64,000 bases of DNA from Gerris lacustris (lineage: Eukaryota; Arthropoda; Insecta; Hemiptera; Gerridae), in the NCBI GenBank assembly GCA_951217055.1, contig OX578276.1, forward strand, positions 14,491,430 through 14,555,429, written 5' to 3'. Shown here piece after piece: positions 22,519 to 33,545 of this stretch. The notes under the pieces are model-generated. The model made no database searches. It was not told the origin of the DNA and saw only the letters and a list, made by a program, of their open reading frames with translations. Numbering within the stretch: position 1 is the stretch's first letter; each line of letters starts with the position of its first letter. The translations under genes and the position numbers were made by a program.

Positions 22519-22886
22519 TTTTAACAACACTGTTAAAGGGCTTTCCTCTCCAATATGCGCCTGCATATATATTAGATCTAGTTGTCCAGAACTAAGACTA
22601 TGAGGTGAAAAACTATCTTTCCACACAAACCTCATGTGGCAAACGTGAAGGTGAAACAAGAAATTGTATTGGTGTTTAAAGAATATTAAAATTCCAGTCT
22701 CTGGAAATGGCAAGGCACAACGCCAAGGAGAAGAAGCTGATAAGTATCTAAGTTGACAGTGTTGGGTCTGGAGAAAGCGCCAACATCACTTGGCGGGACA
22801 GAAAGTTGATTTCTCTACTTTTTTGGACCACAGACTTGGCGGGGTGTTTTTTTTTTTACCACACAAGTGGTTTTTGGTCAGATTAT

Positions 22887-23044
22887 TGTAACCTGTCAGT
22901 CTGAATCCTACTCCTACATCACATTCATTAAGACTTTGACAACTAACTTATAAGATAAATAGTTCAATTTGTTTAGATATAGTAGCTAAATAGACAATTA
23001 ATTAATTAGTTTTATTTTATTAGTTATCTATTTTATTTCATAAA
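22887..23044 (+). promoter_or_regulatory. Probable 5' leader of the ATCGAT transposase gene
   Basis: This short AT-rich stretch lies between repeat X and the transposase ATG at 23045, whose context AAAATGG is favourable for initiation. No TATA box is clear enough to call. Confidence 0.35.
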
Positions 23045-24670
23045 ATGGAAAAGTTTAGAAGGGGAAGGATGCTGGTTTCTCTAGCTTTAGAGAAACAGCA
23101 ACAGAACACTCAATCTCAGAACACTCAAGGTATTTATAATAGTGATTTTGATTATAATAGTGACAATGAAGACAATACAGGTATGCTAATGTTTGATTTA
23201 TCTGAAGGCGATTTTTTAGGAGAAAATGGTGAACTGCTTAATACTAAATTAGATCAAGAGAATGTCGTTAGCAATAACAATGAAGATAGAATAAATTTAG
23301 ATGAAAATCAAAATTTTTGAAATGAAAACCTGAACATAGATGTATGTTTAGAAGATAACATTTTTATAAATTCAAATGAAATAACTACTTCAACATTAGA
23401 GTCGGTAAATATTGTCGATGATGAGATTATTGGAGCCAGTGGAAAAAGGAAATGTCGAAAAATGCCACAAAATTAACAGAGAAAAAAAAATGAAGGGAGT
23501 TGGGAAAGCTTATAAATGTGTAAAAGGTACAATAGCCGAAGCAAAGCATTTGCAACCCAACCCGTGTATAGGAAAACGTTGTCAAAATGGATGTACCACT
23601 TTTACAGAAGAAGAAAGGCGCAGTTTATTTTCTCACTACTGGGGATTTGGAGACAATCAAAGGCAGAGGGATTGGCTGCCATCTTGTATATCGGAAAATG
23701 TTGGAAGGAGGACAAGCCAAGAGACGATGAAAATGAGAACTGTGACAAGGGAGTATGTTGTGCCTAAAGATGGGGAAAAAACAAAAGTGTGACAAACAAC
23801 AGTGTGTAATATTTAACGGCAACGTTAAATATTACAATGAAGCTGATTGAATACACACTAAAAAATAAGTGTGATATATTTTCAGCTAAATCTGATGGTA
23901 GAGGGAAACAGCCTGCCCACAACAAAACACCTGATGATTTGCTTGACACAGTGAATACATTTATTCAAAGCCTTCCAGGTGTGCCGTCGCATTATTGCCG
24001 GGCATCTACTTCACGTAAGTATGTTCCTGTTGAAATGGAAAGTTTAGAAAATATTTACCGAACTTATGTTAGCATTTGTAGAAAAGCAGGCAAACTTCGT
24101 GTTAATAGGGGTGTTTTCAAAAATATTTGGCGCAAAGATTATAACATCGGGATACATCATCCAAAGAGGGACAAGTGTGCTTTATGCGAAAATTTTAATA
24201 GGAAAGGGGAAGCAGAACAAAGCGAAGATGAAAAAGAGAGCTATGACGATCATCGCCAAAAGGTTAAAATGAGTGCCGATAAATTTCTTAATGATCAGAA
24301 AAGAAGTAATAAAGAAAACTTCTTATGTGTGAGTTTTGACCTGCAAAAAAACTTAAGTACGCCTCATGGTGATGGCACATTGTTGTATTATGCAAGGAAA
24401 TTTAATGTGTACAACATGTGCTTCTACGAAAGCAATAAAAAAGATAGATTTTGTTACATTTGGTCAGAATGTGATGGTAAAAAAGGGTCTCATGAAATTG
24501 CCACTGTGTTAAGTTTATATTTAGAAGAGGCTGACAAACGTAAAAACATTAGTGAAATAAGTCTTTATTGCGACAACTGCCCGGTGCAGAACAAAAACCA
24601 TAGGGTTCTGTCTGCAATTGCGTTTTTCTTAAATACTACTTCAAAAAATATTAAAACTATAAGTTTAAAC
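23045..24670 (+). pseudogene. ATCGAT-transposon transposase, N-terminal and catalytic part
   Basis: The gene starts at 23045 with MEKFRRGRMLVSLALEK and an acidic Asn/Asp-rich leader. It then has a Cys-rich block (NPCIGKRCQNGC) followed by RRSLFSHYWGFGDNQRQRDW. The catalytic region has RGKQPAHNKT, KRDKCALCENF, VSFDLQKNLSTPHGDG (likely first Asp), YIWSECDGKKGSHEIA, and SLYCDNCPVQNKNH (likely second Asp). This Cys/'FDLQ'/'DNC.Q..N' order is that of a large, poorly named insect transposase family; Sola-like is my tentative guess. It is broken by a stop at 23318-23320, frame changes near 23470 and 23800, a hairpin scar at 23805-23836, and the hAT-1 insertion at 24671. The frame resumes exactly at 33234. 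Confidence 0.75.
23805..23836. repeat. Perfect hairpin, 14-bp arms, GCAA loop
   Basis: TGTAATATTTAACG, then GCAA, then the exact complement. It lies inside the transposase gene exactly where the reading frame breaks, so it looks like an inverted templated insertion that disrupted the coding sequence. Confidence 0.85.
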
Positions 24671-24689
24671 CAGTGGCGAATTAACCAGC

Positions 24690-26580
24690 GCCGCGCGCCC
24701 GCCCGAAGGTTAAGAATATGTGGTCGACTAAATTCGTCTGCGGGACATAGCTTGGCGATAGGCGTTTGAAAAAAACAAAGCGGTGGAGAGCGACCATGTC
24801 TCACCAGTTATGGTGGACAATGTGATTTTCATGATCCTGAGTACAGAATTAGTTAATAGACCAAAAATCAAGTCGATGTTATTTTCACACTTGATATGTT
24901 AGTTATTCAAATATTACTAAAAATCAACGTCACCTGTGAAGGGACAAACTAACATCAACTTGATTTTCGGTCTACTAACTAATTCTATACTCAGGATCAT
25001 GAAAATCACATTGTCCACCATAATTGGTGAGACATGGCCGCTCTCCACAGGTTTGTTTTTTTCAAACGCCTATTGCCAAGCTTTGTCCCGCAGACGAACT
25101 TAGCCGACCACATATTCTTAAAAAGCACTAAAAGATTGACTTGTATACAAAATTCTAGCTTGATGTTAGTCAATCACTTTTTTGCACGCTACCTCCTGGA
25201 CTAATTCTTTAGTATTAAATTACAAAGGCACTTTTTTACTTAAGCACCCCCTTTAGTTCTAAACAATAGTCTGCCCTACAAAAGTCAAAAAGGTTTGTGT
25301 GTTTGTCTCCATAAGACATTGAGACTCCTGGGGGAAAAAAAAGGAGATATTATATATTGAAGCGAAGAAAGTATTTGTAGGGATGCATTATATTCCAGAA
25401 GATGAAATATTCCGTCAAATAGCCAAACATTATGGTAGTAATTTTTTTACGCTTTTCGCAATGCCAGAATAAGTAGTATAGATGAATTTAAAAGTCTATT
25501 AATGGAGTTTACGGAAGATGAACTTGGTAATCATGTAAGTATTACTAAAAAACATGAACATTTTTTAGGGACAATTATAGAGATAGGTTTAAACAGGAGT
25601 ATAGACCGAGAAATGGTTATGAAGAGAACAGATCGAAGTATCAACCGGTTAATAAGAATAGACGTTTTGCTGTACAAGATAGTAATTATAGGAGCTATAA
25701 TCCGAATAGGAATGTGAATTTTAACCAGCAGCGACATAGTAACTTCCAACAAAATAGACACACAGACGAAAAACAAATATTAAATAAAAACAGAACGGAA
25801 AACGAAAATGTAAGAATAAATCAAATAGCAAAGAACGAAACAATTACCGAACAAATAAATTTAAACTAATACTTGAGAAGTCGAAATATAATAATAATTT
25901 TAATAATAATGATATCGATGGTGTCAAGCTAAAAGGGAATAACCAACATTATTTTGGAAAATCACTTATTACCTTCCCATAATAACAGAGGATATTTAGA
26001 ATCAAATGCTGAAATCGCAATATTAAGATAAATAAATAAGAATTATTGCATTTTTTTGGGGAATAACCAACATGAGTCACCTATATTCCTTTGCAAAAAG
26101 GTTTTAGCGTAAGACGCATAAAAAAACAATGTAAACTGTTTTGGAACAATTCTTTAATCGAAAGAGACGCGACACAAGAGAGAGAACAGAACAGAATACA
26201 AAAAACGTGGCTCGTGTTTTTAAATCAAGAAGCACACTGATAAGTCTGAACGCTTTAACAAGTGTAACTTTTTGAACTCGAATAAGAAGAAATAAGAAAC
26301 TTAAATTTACCGGGGGGGGGGGGGGGCTACATCACTCCCCCCAATGACGCTGTCGCAGAATCGCACCGGCAATCTGACCTTACGGCCATGTCGAGTTAAC
26401 TGACCAGTTAGAGGAACTGGTGGAGCGACAGGAGTCGCTGGGTGCAAGTCTGCGTCAGAGTCATTAGAGGTAGAAGGGACCTTATCACTACTTGTTGGCT
26501 GGATCTGAGTTGATCTGGAGGACGTTGATGAGGCACCAGATGAGTCGACCAAGATAAAAGCCGGTTTGAGTCGATCAATG
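24690..26580. repeat. Second copy (B) of the 15.2-17 kb region, inside hAT-1
   Basis: From GCCGCGCGCCCGCCCGAAGG onward this matches 15213 and later: the snapback, the AAGCACCCC end of foldback G, the gypsy-1 gag, the left end of the ATCGAT transposon (25920) and the gypsy-2 LTR and pol tail. It lacks the 2.79-kb insertion and retains about 160 bp of gag deleted in copy A, so it was copied before those events or from another allele. It begins about 20 bp inside the hAT-1 left end. At the right it joins a poly(C) tract at 26583. Confidence 0.8.
25381..25913 (+). pseudogene. Gypsy-1 gag fragment, copy B
   Basis: The frame repeats MEFTEDELGNHVSITKKHEH. A single-base change then shifts the frame, after which the same basic Asn/Arg-rich tail can be read in another frame, with an extra 160 bp rich in Asn/Lys compared with copy A. 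ATCGAT at 25914-25919 and the left terminus of the ATCGAT transposon follow directly. Confidence 0.6.
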
Positions 26581-26600
26581 GCGCCCCCCCCCCCCCCTTG
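26066..26600 (-). pseudogene. Gypsy-2 pol C-terminus with 3' LTR, copy B
   Basis: The minus-strand frame reads AIDRLKPAFILVDSSGASS, a Ser/Thr/Pro-rich linker, then LTRHGRKVRLPVRFCD, the usual 'TR.GR.VR.P.R' end of 412/mdg1-like gypsy polyproteins. The LTR begins just beyond the coding end with TGTAG and a poly(C) tract, and runs left to about 26066. It is more complete than the equivalent at 16465-17085, which lost an internal stretch of the linker. Confidence 0.7.
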
Positions 26601-29600
26601 ATGTGCAAACATGTGCGATATTATCAACTATCAACAGTGGTGTAAGAAATAGACTGGTACTGGAGTTAAGATTTCTATGTATTGATAATTTTGATTATTT
26701 TATTGGAGTGAAGGGGGTTAAATGAGGTGTAGTAGAAGGTGTCACCTTATCTACCCCCTCGTCCCCTCCAGTAAGACAGCCCTTATCCGCAAGCCTTCTC
26801 TCTCTCTCTCTCTACTTCAACCACTATCTATTTCAGCAAAGCAAAAGGCAGGTCGTTTAACTTCTTCAGTCGAATTGTGACCTGTGACTGTTTCTTTTCT
26901 ATTCCCATTGTGACAAGTGAATATTTTTAATATTTTTTTATTGTTAGAACATTCTACTGCTCTGCGTATCATTTAAATGCGTGCGTTTCCATACTAACAT
27001 ATTAGGCGGTTTTCAATCATAATGGTAAGTGCAAATCAGTTAAAATTACTAATTACATACTTCTGTTACGTCTGTTTCTATGCGAATCGAGCGTTACCTC
27101 GTTGCAAAAGTCTACTATCGAAAATGGCTTTTTGCCATATCATCATGGAAGATAGGTTTATCAGACTGGAACCCAATTTTGAATACAATAAAAAATAATT
27201 AGGTATGAAAAAGATTACAAATACAAAAGTAGCTTAACTCAGCACAAATCTGGTCTGGAGTCTGAATTTGTAATTTTACATGAGTAATTTTAAATTTAGA
27301 CGGTAGCTGCTACAGCACCAAAAATAAGGTAATAAAAGTCGACCAAGCAGTGATGGAAATCTGAGGAGTGTGCTAGAGTAGTTTTTAATCAAATTGGCCA
27401 CTGTCTTGAAAATATGAATACGTTGTAACGCCGGATGCAGATTATAAAACCAAATTCTTATTTTATTAAATTTTTTTGATGGATTTTTTAGGTGTATTTA
27501 AAAAATAAAAAAAAACTAGTTGATTTCCATTTCTTTTATTTGTGAGACGTTTCGACCCTCTAAGGTCATCTTCCCATCACATAATTTTCATAAATTTGTG
27601 TAGTCGCATTGAAATTTTAATAATTAGTATTTTCGTTAATATAAAAATTTTTTATTCTCCATAGGATTCGTCAAATAAATACATTATAAAATTAATTAAC
27701 TTAAATTATTTGACGAATCCTATGGAGAATAAAACATTTTAATATTAACGAAAATACTAATTATTAAAATTTCAATGCGACTACACAAATTTATAAATAT
27801 TATGTGATGGGAAGATGACCTTAGAGGGTCGAAACGTCTCACAAATAAAAGAAATGGAAATCAACTAGTTTTTTTTTATTTTTTAAATACACCTAAAAAA
27901 TCCATCAAAAAAATTTAATAAAATATACAATTTAAAAAGGTGTTTAAGTTTTTACGTTTGTTGAAGAAAAAAATAAACCAAATTCTTGCTCTCTCTCTGA
28001 ATGTAAACCGTCCTTCCAAGTTCCGAGTATATTGATCTAATTATTTATATAAATTGTTTAATTGAAAGACTAATAAAAAGTTATAAAAGACACTGTTACT
28101 GTAAATTTACGTAGGAATTGCAGTTATTATTTTTATAGGAAAAAAGTCCAGTCATGCACCATGACTTAATGAGCGAATTTTCAAAGAAAGCTGCGTATTA
28201 TTGGCTTATAATAATATAAGAAAATTTTGGTTTAGAATTTGGATGGGTGAAAAAAAAAATGGTACACTGGGGTACGGGGTACAAAAGTAAAAATACTATT
28301 TACCCATCAAGATGCGTATGCCATTGTAAAGCTCATTAAGAGTACAGTAATTGTTGTTATGAACACCTTTGTCATATTTTCATATAAGAGTGGGGTAAAA
28401 TATAAGGGGGGTGAAATGGAAAAAAATTGTTTTTGACCCTAAATTGTCAAAATTTGACCCCTAAATGAACTCCAAAAATTCTGGCCAACGAATTCATCCT
28501 TTCTTCTGATATTATTGGCATTTTAAAATTTGTTTGACATTTTTAAGTGCATCCTACGGGGAGATATCATCTGGAGTGACACATACATATATACAATATA
28601 CATACGTAAGAAAGGTATGCCATAAACATAAAAAAAGTGTTAAATTTTAGGAATCAGTTCAGAATGGTCTAAAACGGATTTCCGTGAACAAAATTTTCAA
28701 AAATTCGCATTACAAAAATTTTGAAGCCATTGCAATAGCTTAATTTTCTTCGAAATTCGCTAAAACACAATGCTGTTCGTTTTTACACATTCGTTTTTAA
28801 TAAATTAATTTTTTATAACTTCTATATTTTGTTTTTATTTTGATTACTTGTGCAGCGTACCCTTTAGTTTTTTTGTTACTTTTATTTTTAGTTGATTTTA
28901 TTTTCATAAAAAGATGACAAATATTTTTTTCTTTTTGAAAGTGATAACACATATCAACTCAACTTATAACAGTATAATACTTTTTATTGTTACCCCACGC
29001 AAAATTTCTAAAAATATTAGTTTTCCGCCGTATTGGATTCCTAGTTAATCTGATCAAATTGCAATTCTATTTTTTTCTATGGTCCAGTAGACCACACATT
29101 TTGCATATTGTTACATATTTCTAATAATAGCAGAAAATTAACAATTTTCACGTATTATAGATAGAAAAAGGAGTTCCTGGTCCGATCCCCCGTGAGGTCA
29201 CAAAGTTTTTTATAGTTAATAATCAAAAGGTACATTAAATCTTCGGAAATGTTATCTGTTCACAAAAGGGTGTTTGCATGAATTATTTCTAAATTTTAGG
29301 AACTGCCGTTATTGGGTAGTTGGTGTTAATTATTTGTTCTGTTATTTTGAATTTGAACAACTGATAATTTTGAGTTTGCTGTATTTTTCCTGTGTGCGCG
29401 TCAAAACAATCTTTAATACTGCAAAGTTTCATATTTTTATCTTTTTTGATTCAAAATTGAAACCGTGCAGAGTGACAGACAGACAGACACAGGAACGAAA
29501 CTATAAGTGTCTCTTTTATTGACTTTACCAACGAAACCCTAAGAAGTGGCTCGTTATACTCATCACCCATACCAGCACGTACAAGCGGCAGTTTATCGAA

Positions 29601-29660
29601 AGAAACTCGATATCAACCAATCAAACAAAAATCTATAGATTTATAGATTGCAATATTAAC
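26601..29660. other. Non-coding 5' region of hAT-1
   Basis: No gene is recognised. Contents: a CT microsatellite near 26796, the 465-bp palindrome at 27460-27924, a stretch of AAAAATTGT-rich sequence around 28430-28900, and GACAGACAGACAGACA near 29470. A short open frame at 29274-29522 has no recognisable motif and is probably chance. Confidence 0.45.
27460..27924. repeat. 465-bp palindrome with ribozyme-like core in each arm
   Basis: Arms of about 215 bp (27460-27675 and 27705-27924) are near-perfect reverse complements around a spacer of about 30 bases. Each arm contains GAAGATGACC, TTAGA, GGGTC and then GAAACGTC. This keeps stem II and the GAAAC-GUC part of a hammerhead, but the CU of CUGANGA is replaced. 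A head-to-head pair of Penelope-like terminal repeats is one possible source. Confidence 0.75.
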
Positions 29661-29690
29661 TTTGTACTATTGCCAAGCTTTAAATTTCAG

Positions 29691-32337
29691 GCCTCAGCAC
29701 TTTTTAATGCTGGCAAAAGAAAAAATCGTGGTGGATCATCTGGTGATCTAAGGACGTTTTTCCAGAGTACTGCGAAAAAGCGATCCACGGAGGGGGAGGA
29801 CAATTTATCTAATACTACTCCTTCAGACAACTGTACTGCAGATTTTGGTCCATCAACATCAAACTCTACTAGGCATGGAGGTGAAAAGCACCTTCATAAC
29901 CAAGCTTCCTTAGAACCCCATCGTTTTGAAACCAACTTCAAAAATGATATTGCCCTGCATATTATGGATAACGGAAATCAAAGACCAGAGGATAGGACAA
30001 TTGTGGAGCTACTAAAGAATCCTTGGACTCCGACAGCAACCTATAAGCTACCTTTTTCTGTCCATAAAAAAGGAAACAGTGAAGAAAGAAGATTTTTAAG
30101 AAGAGAACATCTTGAAAAGTATACCTGGTTAGTACTGTCCCCATCAAAGAATGGGCTGTTTTGTAAGTATTGTCCTTTTTTTGCGAAGTCAACAACTTCT
30201 CATGGTAAAACTACCTATCTAAAATCTCTAGTGACAGAGCCCCAACTTAAGTTTTCTAAGCTTCTAGGAAAACAAGGCGATCTTGAAAACCACCAGAATA
30301 CAACATACCACAAAGAAGCTGTACAATGTGCTCTAGATTTTCTCAGCAAAGTAGAGAACCCAGAAACCCAGATTTCAAATCAGTTAGATTCCTATAGAAT
30401 GGATCAAATAAAAGAAAACAGGGCAAAATTAGAAAAAAAAACCAATGGCTAATGTGGGGCCCATGGGTAATGGGGCTAATGTTAAAAAATGTAATTTTTT
30501 TGGGAAGACAAAACATTGCCTTTCGTGGGCACAGAGATGATGGGCCTTTATCACTTGAAGAACCTGTTCAAAACGATGGAAATTTTCGGGCTCTACTTCG
30601 TTTCAGATGTGATGTTGGTGACTCAGACCTAATAAGGCATATCGAATCGGCTGGTCCCAGAAACCTATTTATTAGCAAAACCATTCAGAACTCACTGATA
30701 GAGTGTTGTGGGGAAGATATTCTTGATACAATAGTATCACGTATTCGAGAAGCCAAATACTACAGTTGTGAGTTTGATGAGACTGTTGACATTTCACACA
30801 TTTCCCAGCTGTCCCTTGTTATTCGATATGTATGGAAAAGCACAGTTCGTGAAGATTTTGTAGGTTTTGTAGATGTGAGGAAGAAGGCTGTAGGTATTGA
30901 GCTTGAAAACCTCCCAGAAGAAGAACAAGTTGGCATGGAAGAGGAGGTAGAGCAAAGAGAAGTTCATGTAGAGCCTACAATCACTGGAGTGAAACTTGGC
31001 CAAGTAGTTCTCCAACAAATCAACCGATTAGGACTGGATCCGATGGACTGTGTAGGAATTGGAACTGACGGCGTCTGTAAATACTTCAACAGCTGTAGGT
31101 GCAGTTCAAGAAGTACAAAAAGTGGCAAAAAATGCTGTAAAGTGCTTCTGTTATAACCACCAATTAAATCTAGCTATTTCTAAGACTTCAAAAGTTCAGA
31201 GTGTGCGAAATGCCTTTGGGATTATAGGAGAAGTGATCAACTTTTTCAACGGGTCATCAAAGCGCAACTTGGTTCTCAAGAACGTTCTTAAATGTCAATT
31301 TATTCACCTATGTGACTCGTTGGGTCGAGCGCCATGATTATGTTCTGAAGTTTTTCACGAGGATTGAAGATATTGCCGGAGCCCTAGAAATTGTTTCTAA
31401 CTGGACTGATGATATTTCTTCTGCCCCTAAAGCCAAATCTTTGCTGTGCAGCATTGTTGACAGCGAATTTATAGTATCAATCGCATCTCTCAATAAAGTT
31501 TTGGCACTGACTCATAATTTGAGCAGCGTCTTACAAATGGAGTATTTGGACAGGCAGACAGCTGCAGATGCTGTGTTCGATGTGACATCCGTTCTTAAGA
31601 CCAAGAGATCAAATGCTAACCAAGACTTCAGCAGCGTTTACCAAAAGGCTTTAGAAGTAGCTGAAAGTTTGGGTGTTGAAATAACTTTACCGAGAGTTAT
31701 CAGAAGACAATCTAATAGACCGAATGCGCCATTCAGTTCGTCTGAAGAGTACTTCAGGAGGAACTTGTACATCTCTTTACTTGACTGAGTAATAGAAGAC
31801 CTAACATCAAGATTTTCAGTAGAAGTACTTGATGTATTGCGGCTTAACATTTTTCTCCCCACAAGTATTATCAAACAAAATAATACTCATGATGTACATC
31901 AGAACCTTTCACTAGACGTCCAGGCATTGTCAAAAACCTACGCCCAGCTTTGTGGCATAACAAGGGCAGAATTTAGTATGAAAGTAAAGTCTGAATATTA
32001 TTTGTGGGCTTCAAAATGGAAGAGAGAAATCGGAAGCGGGAGAGAATTACCGTCTCTAGCGCTGGAAGTGTATGAAGCCTGCCATCCAGATTTATACCCA
32101 ATTATAAAAGTTTTGCTTCAGGTTCTTCTGACGCTGCCGGTAGGAATAGCAAGTGCTGAAAGATCCTTCTCTTCCTTGAGGCTGCTGAAGACGTATTTAA
32201 GATCACGAACAATAGAGAACCGACTAAATGGGCTTGCTTTTATGAACATACACAGAGACATAGTAATAAATAGGGAAAATGTTATTAATAAATTTGCATC
32301 CAAAAACAAACAACGAAAATCAAAGCTCATTTTATAA
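29691..32337 (+). pseudogene. hAT-1 transposase, nearly complete but broken
   Basis: A likely acceptor (TTTCAG at 29685-29690) opens ALFNAGKRKNRGGSSGDL. Blocks in order: a TTF/BED-type zinc finger (FCKYC ... ENHQNTTYHKEAV, about 30160-30320); the first catalytic region SCEFDETVDISHISQLS (about 30770); the second, GIGTDGVC (about 31060); CFCYNHQLNLAISK (about 31150); TRWVERHDYVLKFF; and the C-terminal dimerisation region with SAERSFSSLRLLKTYLR and RLNGLAFMNIHRD. This is the order of Zaphod/Tip100-type (ZMYM1-like) hAT transposases, about 850 residues. It is disabled by frameshifts near 30430-30500, 31075 and 31300-31330 and a TGA at 31786-31788. Confidence 0.85.
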
Positions 32338-32393
32338 ATACTCCTATATTTTGGTAATTAATTTATAGATTTCCAGTTAATGTTTACTCAATT

Positions 32394-32655
32394 ATTTTAA
32401 TTTAAATCAAATTATAATTATTATTAACTACGGGAAACAAACAGTGAAAAATACACTCCAGCGCCGGGATTTGAACCACGGGTCTCCTGTATCAATTACG
32501 GCAGTGAAAAATCATTCTCCTGCGTAGCTTAGTTGGCAAGAGCATCTGTTCTGGAAATAGAGGAGACCCGTGGTTCTAATCCCGGCGCTGGAGTGTATTT
32601 TTCACTTTCTGTTTCCCGTAGTTAATAATAATTATAATTTGATTTAAATTAAAAT
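32394..32655. repeat. Palindrome with two tRNA-like copies head to head
   Basis: Arms of 95 bp (32394-32488 and 32561-32655) are almost exact reverse complements. The right arm and spacer form a tRNA-like unit on the plus strand: TAGCTTAGTTGG resembles an A box and GGTTCTAATCC a B box. The left arm carries the B-box part on the minus strand. Confidence 0.75.
32519..32590 (+). pseudogene. tRNA-like sequence (pseudo-tRNA or SINE head)
   Basis: TCCTGCG and CGCTGGA can form a 7-bp acceptor stem with one mismatch. A D-arm-like GCTTAGTTGGCAAGAGC and an anticodon-like arm TCTGT...ATAGA follow, then a poor T stem with loop TTCTAAT. A loop reading TCTGGAA would give anticodon TGG, but the T stem has two mismatches, so I do not call a functional tRNA. 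A tRNA-derived SINE promoter is an equally good reading. Confidence 0.45.
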
Positions 32656-32730
32656 TTAAACTTTCCGTAGTATGAAAACTACCAAAAACTTAATAATATA
32701 ATTTCAATTATTTTAGTAATTTATATAATT

Positions 32731-32762
<32 letters not shown>

Positions 32763-33233
32763 GTTAACTTCACTATTCCACTGAATAAGTTTTTAAAAAC
32801 AATTTTATTTCATTAAACACAATTACATCTACACTAAGTATAAGATTGAATTTACTTTTACAACATTAAGTTGGAGTCTAACAGAATTTACAAATACTTT
32901 AAGAAGTTAATACATAACAGGTGTAACGTAGACTGGAGACTGGCGCGTGGCGGCAAGTCCTCCGGTATATATAGCCTCAGGGGCCTGATGCATAAGTCAG
33001 CATGAATGGTCAGCACATAAGGGAAGGTAACTTATATATAAGAAAGGAATTTGAATCTATGTTCTTACTACTTCAAAAACCTCTCTCATTCCTGACAAAA
33101 CTACAACAGGCTAATAGAAATATCCAACTTGTCAAAATTTTTATTCCCTCCCCCTTTAGCTTAGGGGGTATTCCTCCGGAAGGTCAGATCCCCCCCCCCT
33201 AGATGACGCCCTTAATCCGCCACTGGTTTAAAC

Positions 33234-33545
33234 TTTCTTCAACAAGGCCACACATATATGCCAGTAGATACTATGCATGCCTCCATCGAAAACTTTATCA
33301 AGAGGAAGACAATATGGGTACCAAGTGAATGGCCAACAATCCTGACAAATTCTGGCAGGGGTCAACCGCGGCACCTCTACAAAACACGTCTTCCTATATC
33401 AACATCTAAATTCAAAGACTTAACGAGCCTCTGCAAGAAGAAAATAATACCAGATACCTACCACGATGAATACATCAAGTTAGCGAACAAGCCTACAGTT
33501 CCAGACGTGTTGGTGGACACTGATGAGGAAGATGAATATTTTTAA
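33234..33545 (+). pseudogene. ATCGAT-transposon transposase, C-terminal part
   Basis: The frame continues directly from 24670 as FLQQGHTYMPVDTMHASIEN, followed by KRKTIWVPSEWPTIL and a short acidic end DTDEEDEYF. 'GHT.M..D.MHA.IE' is the C-terminal signature of the same transposase family and probably contains the third acidic catalytic residue. It is separated from the rest only by hAT-1. The TAA is at 33543-33545. Confidence 0.75.

Larger units (their letters stand above)
17640..22886 (+). mobile_element. Repeat X, copy 2, with nested foldback F
   Basis: This matches copy 1 (2862-4640) in the opposite orientation, but is interrupted at 18018-21853. It resumes at 21857 with GTATTATAGGTTTAG and ends with inverted arms (about 22165-22400 and 22690-22886) bearing CCACTTGTGTGGT. 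No coding sequence is recognised. A (TTA/TTATT)n-rich stretch sits near 21945-22005. Confidence 0.65.
24671..33225 (+). mobile_element. hAT-1 element, 8.56 kb, exact GTTTAAAC duplication
   Basis: The ends are CAGTGGCGAATTAA and the complement of CAGTGGCGGATTAA, typical of Tip100/Zaphod-like hAT elements. GTTTAAAC flanks both sides (24663-24670 and 33226-33233). Joining the flanks with one copy restores the interrupted transposase frame (SLN then FLQQGHTYM), which fixes the boundaries. Its own transposase is at 29691-32337. The left end holds only about 20 bp of terminus before a 1.9-kb copy of the 15.2-17 kb region. Poly(C)/poly(G) runs lie just inside both ends. Confidence 0.9.
32338..33225. 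other. hAT-1 3' non-coding region
   Basis: It contains the tRNA-like palindrome at 32394-32655, an AT microsatellite near 32743, and the right terminus with a C run at about 33190. A short frame at 33002-33202 has no recognised motif. Confidence 0.5.

Noticed and set aside
22301..22713. Several open frames on both strands around 22.2-22.7 kb
   Set aside because: They cross the inverted arms of repeat X, have no motif, and are mirrored by the opposite arm.
24563..24804. Minus-strand frame overlapping the transposase and hAT-1 end
   Set aside because: It spans the hAT-1 insertion boundary, so it is an artefact of the junction.
32519..32590. Functional tRNA gene
   Set aside because: The T stem has two mismatches, the B box is altered, and the sequence lies in a palindrome inside a transposon.
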